This document shows, piece after piece, positions 40,961 to 43,013 of a stretch of 43,013 nucleotides of DNA. Source of the DNA: Microvirga sp. 3-52 (GTDB taxonomy: Bacteria; Pseudomonadota; Alphaproteobacteria; Rhizobiales; Beijerinckiaceae). A program made the position numbers and the translations under genes. Position 1 is the first letter of the stretch. Each line of letters starts with the position of its first letter. The notes beneath the pieces are model-generated. The model was not told the origin of the DNA and did no database searches. It saw only the letters and a list, made by a program, of their open reading frames with translations. The DNA lies in contig NZ_JAHAMK010000027.1 of the NCBI RefSeq assembly GCF_018383585.1, positions 27,896 through 70,908 of the forward strand, read 5' to 3'.

Positions 40961-41068
40961 CCTCATCCTGAGGAAGATCGTCAGGTCCGTCTCGAAGGGC
41001 GAGGGCGGGTCCAGTGCTCTCTGAATCCTCCTTCGAGACGCCTGCTGCGCAGGCTCCTCAGGATGAGG
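40961..41068. repeat. Nested inverted repeat downstream of the RND pump gene
   Basis: Outer arms CCTCATCCTGAGG (40961-40973) and CCTCAGGATGAGG (41056-41068) and inner arms CGTCTCGAAGG (40988-40998) and CCTTCGAGACG (41030-41040) are perfect matches, so the 108-nt unit can fold into one long hairpin. Similar CCTCATCCTGAGG...CCTTCGAGACG units are, from memory, common intergenic repeats in Bradyrhizobium and relatives. This is a family distinct from the CGTCAT repeats of the window. Confidence 0.85.
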
Positions 41069-41105
41069 TTGAGAGACGCACGCACCACCAGGAAGACAGA
41101 AAACA

Positions 41106-41137
41106 AAAGTCCCGGCGATCATCTCGCCGGGGCTTTT
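41106..41137. terminator. Bidirectional intrinsic terminator between the RND pump and glmM
   Basis: AAAAGTCCCGGCGA, a five-base loop TCATC and TCGCCGGGGCTTTT make an 8-bp GC stem extended by A-T pairs, with U-rich tails on both strands (TTTTCTGTTTT on plus, CTTTTGTTTTC on minus). It fits termination of glmM from the right, 31 nt beyond its stop, and of the RND operon from the left. Confidence 0.88.
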
Positions 41138-41167
41138 CTGTTTTGGAAAGCGGAACGGAAGCCGTGC

Positions 41168-42523
41168 TTACGCAGCGGCCCTCGACGCGGCCTGGGTGAC
41201 GGCTTCCACCACGTCGTCCACCACGCGGTTGACGAGGTCTTCGTTGTCGCCCTCGCCCATTACGCGGATGACGGGCTCGGTGCCGGAGGGACGGATCACG
41301 AGGCGGCCGGCATTGCCGAGGGTCTCGCGGCCGGACTCGATGGCCTGGATGACCGAGGATTCCTGCAGCGGCTTGCCAGACTTGTAGCGCACGTTCTTGA
41401 GGACCTGCGGCAGCGGCTCGAAACAATGGCAGACGTCCGAGACCGGCTTACCGAGGCTCTTCACCACGGCGAGGAGCTGGAGGGCCGCCACGAGGCCGTC
41501 GCCGGTCGTGGTGTAGTCGGACATGATGATGTGGCCAGACTGTTCGCCGCCGAGATTGTAGCCGTGAGCGCGCATGTGCTCGAGCACGTAGCGGTCGCCG
41601 ACGGCGGTACGCACCAGGCCGAGGCCCATGCCGTTCAGATAGCGCTCCAGGCCGAGATTGGACATGATCGTCGCGACGATGCCGGGCTGTGCCAGGCGAC
41701 CGTCCTCCTTCCAGGAGCGGGCGACGACGCCCATGAGCTGGTCACCATCGACTCTGTGGCCCTTCTCGTCGACGATCAGCACCCGGTCCGCATCCCCGTC
41801 GAGGGCAATGCCCACGTCGGCGCGCAGCTCGCGCACCTTGTGGATCAGGGCATCCGGCGCGGTGGAGCCGACATCGTGGTTGATGTTGAAGCCGTTGGGC
41901 TCCACGCCGATGGATACCACCTCGGCTCCGAGCTCCCAGAGGGCCTCCGGGGCGACCTTGTAGCCGGCGCCGTTGGCGCAATCGATCACCACGCGCATGC
42001 CTTCCAGGTCGACCTGGCGCGGCAGGGTGCGCTTGGCGAACTCGATGTAGCGGGCCTGGACGCTCTCGATGCGCTTGGCGCGCCCGAGCGTGGAAGACCC
42101 GGCCAGGCGCCGTGTCAGGTCGGAATCGATCAAGGCCTCGATCTGAAGCTCAATGTCGTCGCTGAGCTTGAACCCGTCGGGACCGAACAGCTTGATGCCG
42201 TTGTCCTCGTAGGGGTTGTGGGAGGCCGAGATCATGACGCCGAGGTCGCAACGCATAGAGCGCGTCAGCATGGCGACCGCAGGGGTCGGGATTGGGCCCA
42301 GCAGCAGCACGTCCATGCCCACCGAGGTGAAGCCGGCCTGGAGGGCGGATTCGATCATATAGCCGGAGAGCCGCGTATCCTTGCCGATCACGACCCGGTG
42401 CCGGTAATCGCCGCGCTGCTGGAACATGAGACCGGCCGCCTGCCCGACCCGCAGGGCCAGATCCGGCGTGATGATCCCGTTGGCGCGACCTCGAATTCCA
42501 TCGGTCCCGAAGTATTTACGCAC
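41168..42523 (-). CDS. glmM: Phosphoglucosamine mutase
   Basis: GlmM interconverts glucosamine-6-phosphate and glucosamine-1-phosphate on the way to UDP-GlcNAc for peptidoglycan and lipopolysaccharide. From the GTG at 42523 it has 451 residues and begins [14 protein letters not shown], as GlmM usually does. The phosphoserine loop is [16 protein letters not shown], the metal-binding loop is [13 protein letters not shown], the sugar loop is GGEQSGHI, and the phosphate loop is [12 protein letters not shown]. An in-frame TTG at 42574 with a strong AGGGAGG 4 nt upstream would add 17 residues and may be the true start. It follows ftsH, as in many alphaproteobacteria, after a terminator. Confidence 0.95.
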   Translation of the reverse strand: MRKYFGTDGIRGRANGIITPDLALRVGQAAGLMFQQRGDYRHRVVIGKDTRLSGYMIESALQAGFTSVGMDVLLLGPIPTPAVAMLTRSMRCDLGVMISASHNPYEDNGIKLFGPDGFKLSDDIELQIEALIDSDLTRRLAGSSTLGRAKRIESVQARYIEFAKRTLPRQVDLEGMRVVIDCANGAGYKVAPEALWELGAEVVSIGVEPNGFNINHDVGSTAPDALIHKVRELRADVGIALDGDADRVLIVDEKGHRVDGDQLMGVVARSWKEDGRLAQPGIVATIMSNLGLERYLNGMGLGLVRTAVGDRYVLEHMRAHGYNLGGEQSGHIIMSDYTTTGDGLVAALQLLAVVKSLGKPVSDVCHCFEPLPQVLKNVRYKSGKPLQESSVIQAIESGRETLGNAGRLVIRPSGTEPVIRVMGEGDNEDLVNRVVDDVVEAVTQAASRAAA

Positions 42524-42692
42524 GTGCTTTGTCTCCGCATCCCGTAGCGCCATTGCGCGCTTTGGCTTTTTCAAAGCAACCTCCCTGAATGAGGTCAAGG
42601 GACTTGAGCCAATGCGCGCCATCACAAGTGATAAGCGATTGTTACAAGTCTTAAACCTGGTCCTTAGGGATTATTAGATCTTTGAGGTAAAC

Positions 42693-42722
42693 AAAAAAGA
42701 ACGCCCGCCGGGTGGCGGGCGT
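42693..42722 (-). terminator. Intrinsic terminator downstream of ftsH
   Basis: On the minus strand ACGCCCGCC (42722-42714), a four-base loop and GGCGGGCGT (42709-42701) form a 9-bp GC stem, followed by TCTTTTTT down to 42693. It begins 25 nt beyond the ftsH stop codon. This should separate ftsH from glmM, which then needs its own promoter in the AT-rich stretch 42625-42690. Confidence 0.9.
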
Positions 42723-42747
42723 CCAGAATTCTACAGGGACGGCCGTT

Positions 42748-43013
42748 TTAGGCCTGCGGCTGGGGCTCCATGCCCCCGTCGCTCTCCCGCGGCCGGCCAC
42801 GGCCGGCGGTGGGCACGGCGGAGCCGCGGTTGGGAGAGATAGCCTCGCCCGTGTCGCGCACCGGCGGCTGTCCGTCGAGGAGGTTGCGGATCTCGTCGCC
42901 GGTCAGGGTCTCGTATTCGAGCAGGCCGCGGGCCAGGGCCTCGAGCTCGTGCGCCTTCTCGGTCAGGATGCGGCGGGCATCGTTGAGCCCGTCCTCGACC
43001 AGGCGGCGGACCT
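42748..43013 (-). CDS. ftsH: ATP-dependent zinc metalloprotease FtsH, C-terminal part (cut by window end)
   Basis: The last 88 codons of ftsH are present; the gene continues beyond the window. The translated end contains LNDARRILTEKAHELEALAR and GLLEYETLTGDEIRNLLDG, the conserved final helices of the FtsH protease domain. A Gly/Arg/Pro-rich tail ending MEPQPQA follows, typical of alphaproteobacterial FtsH. FtsH is a membrane-bound AAA protease that degrades, among others, RpoH and LpxC in E. coli. Zinc-binding and AAA motifs lie outside the window. A terminator follows at 42693-42722. Confidence 0.93.
   Translation of the reverse strand, partial: VRRLVEDGLNDARRILTEKAHELEALARGLLEYETLTGDEIRNLLDGQPPVRDTGEAISPNRGSAVPTAGRGRPRESDGGMEPQPQA

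Noticed and set aside
38696..41122. Very long open frame (over 800 codons) antisense to the RND pump gene
   Set aside because: It lies opposite a clear RND transporter, has His/Asp/Gly-rich composition expected from the complementary strand of GC-rich coding DNA, and shows no domain.

Overview
This 43 kb window reads as ordinary chromosomal DNA of a GC-rich alphaproteobacterium of the order Hyphomicrobiales (Rhizobiales). The gene repertoire, the HWE-type sensor kinase, the long alphaproteobacterial SerC and the dispersed palindromic intergenic repeats fit Methylobacteriaceae-like genomes such as Microvirga. The genus is inference; no rRNA or marker comparison was possible. I see no prophage, insertion sequence, CRISPR array, conjugation gene or clear transferred island.

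Layout. (1) 1-8.1 kb, minus strand: a phosphate block in the transcription order flippase-like membrane protein, phoR, pstS, pstC, pstA, pstB, phoU, phoB, with three tandem Pho half-sites in front of pstS. (2) 8.3-14.5 kb: a PAS/PAS/HWE histidine kinase closely followed by cobU, then a convergent BtuF-like binding protein, a lytic transglycosylase, an MFS transporter and a 76-aa orphan. (3) 14.6-19.6 kb: gamma-glutamyltranspeptidase, an isolated dTDP-4-dehydrorhamnose reductase, O-succinylhomoserine sulfhydrylase (metZ), a DUF2243 membrane protein and a small secreted protein. (4) 19.9-24.4 kb: a TakP-like TRAP transporter operon (P, Q, M), a 54-aa C2HC zinc-finger miniprotein, a possible second small gene and a four-helix membrane protein. 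(5) 24.5-29.4 kb: tRNA-Glu(CTC), rluD, rpoH, a one-helix envelope protein and purA. (6) 29.4-36.2 kb: a repeat-rich gap, a class I glutamine amidotransferase, an EamA exporter, purU, serA and serC. (7) 36.4-41 kb: a two-gene RND efflux system. (8) 41.1-43.0 kb: glmM and the 3' end of ftsH.

How the genes work together. Pst imports phosphate, and PhoU passes the transporter state to PhoR, which controls PhoB. SerC and SerA make serine, whose one-carbon units are released as formate by PurU; purA draws on the same purine network. RpoH and FtsH belong to the same heat-shock circuit, since FtsH degrades RpoH in known systems, although their genes are 16 kb apart here.

Most unusual signals. The most interesting features are small and non-coding. 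A 9-bp hairpin completely masks the Shine-Dalgarno of the zinc-finger miniprotein. A terminator-shaped hairpin with a U-run ends 16 nt before the purA start codon, so it can only act inside the purA leader. Clean palindromes stand in front of metZ, the RND operon and the EamA gene. A mosaic palindromic repeat family occurs six times. None of these proves a new system; the first two are the best candidates for undescribed cis-regulation.
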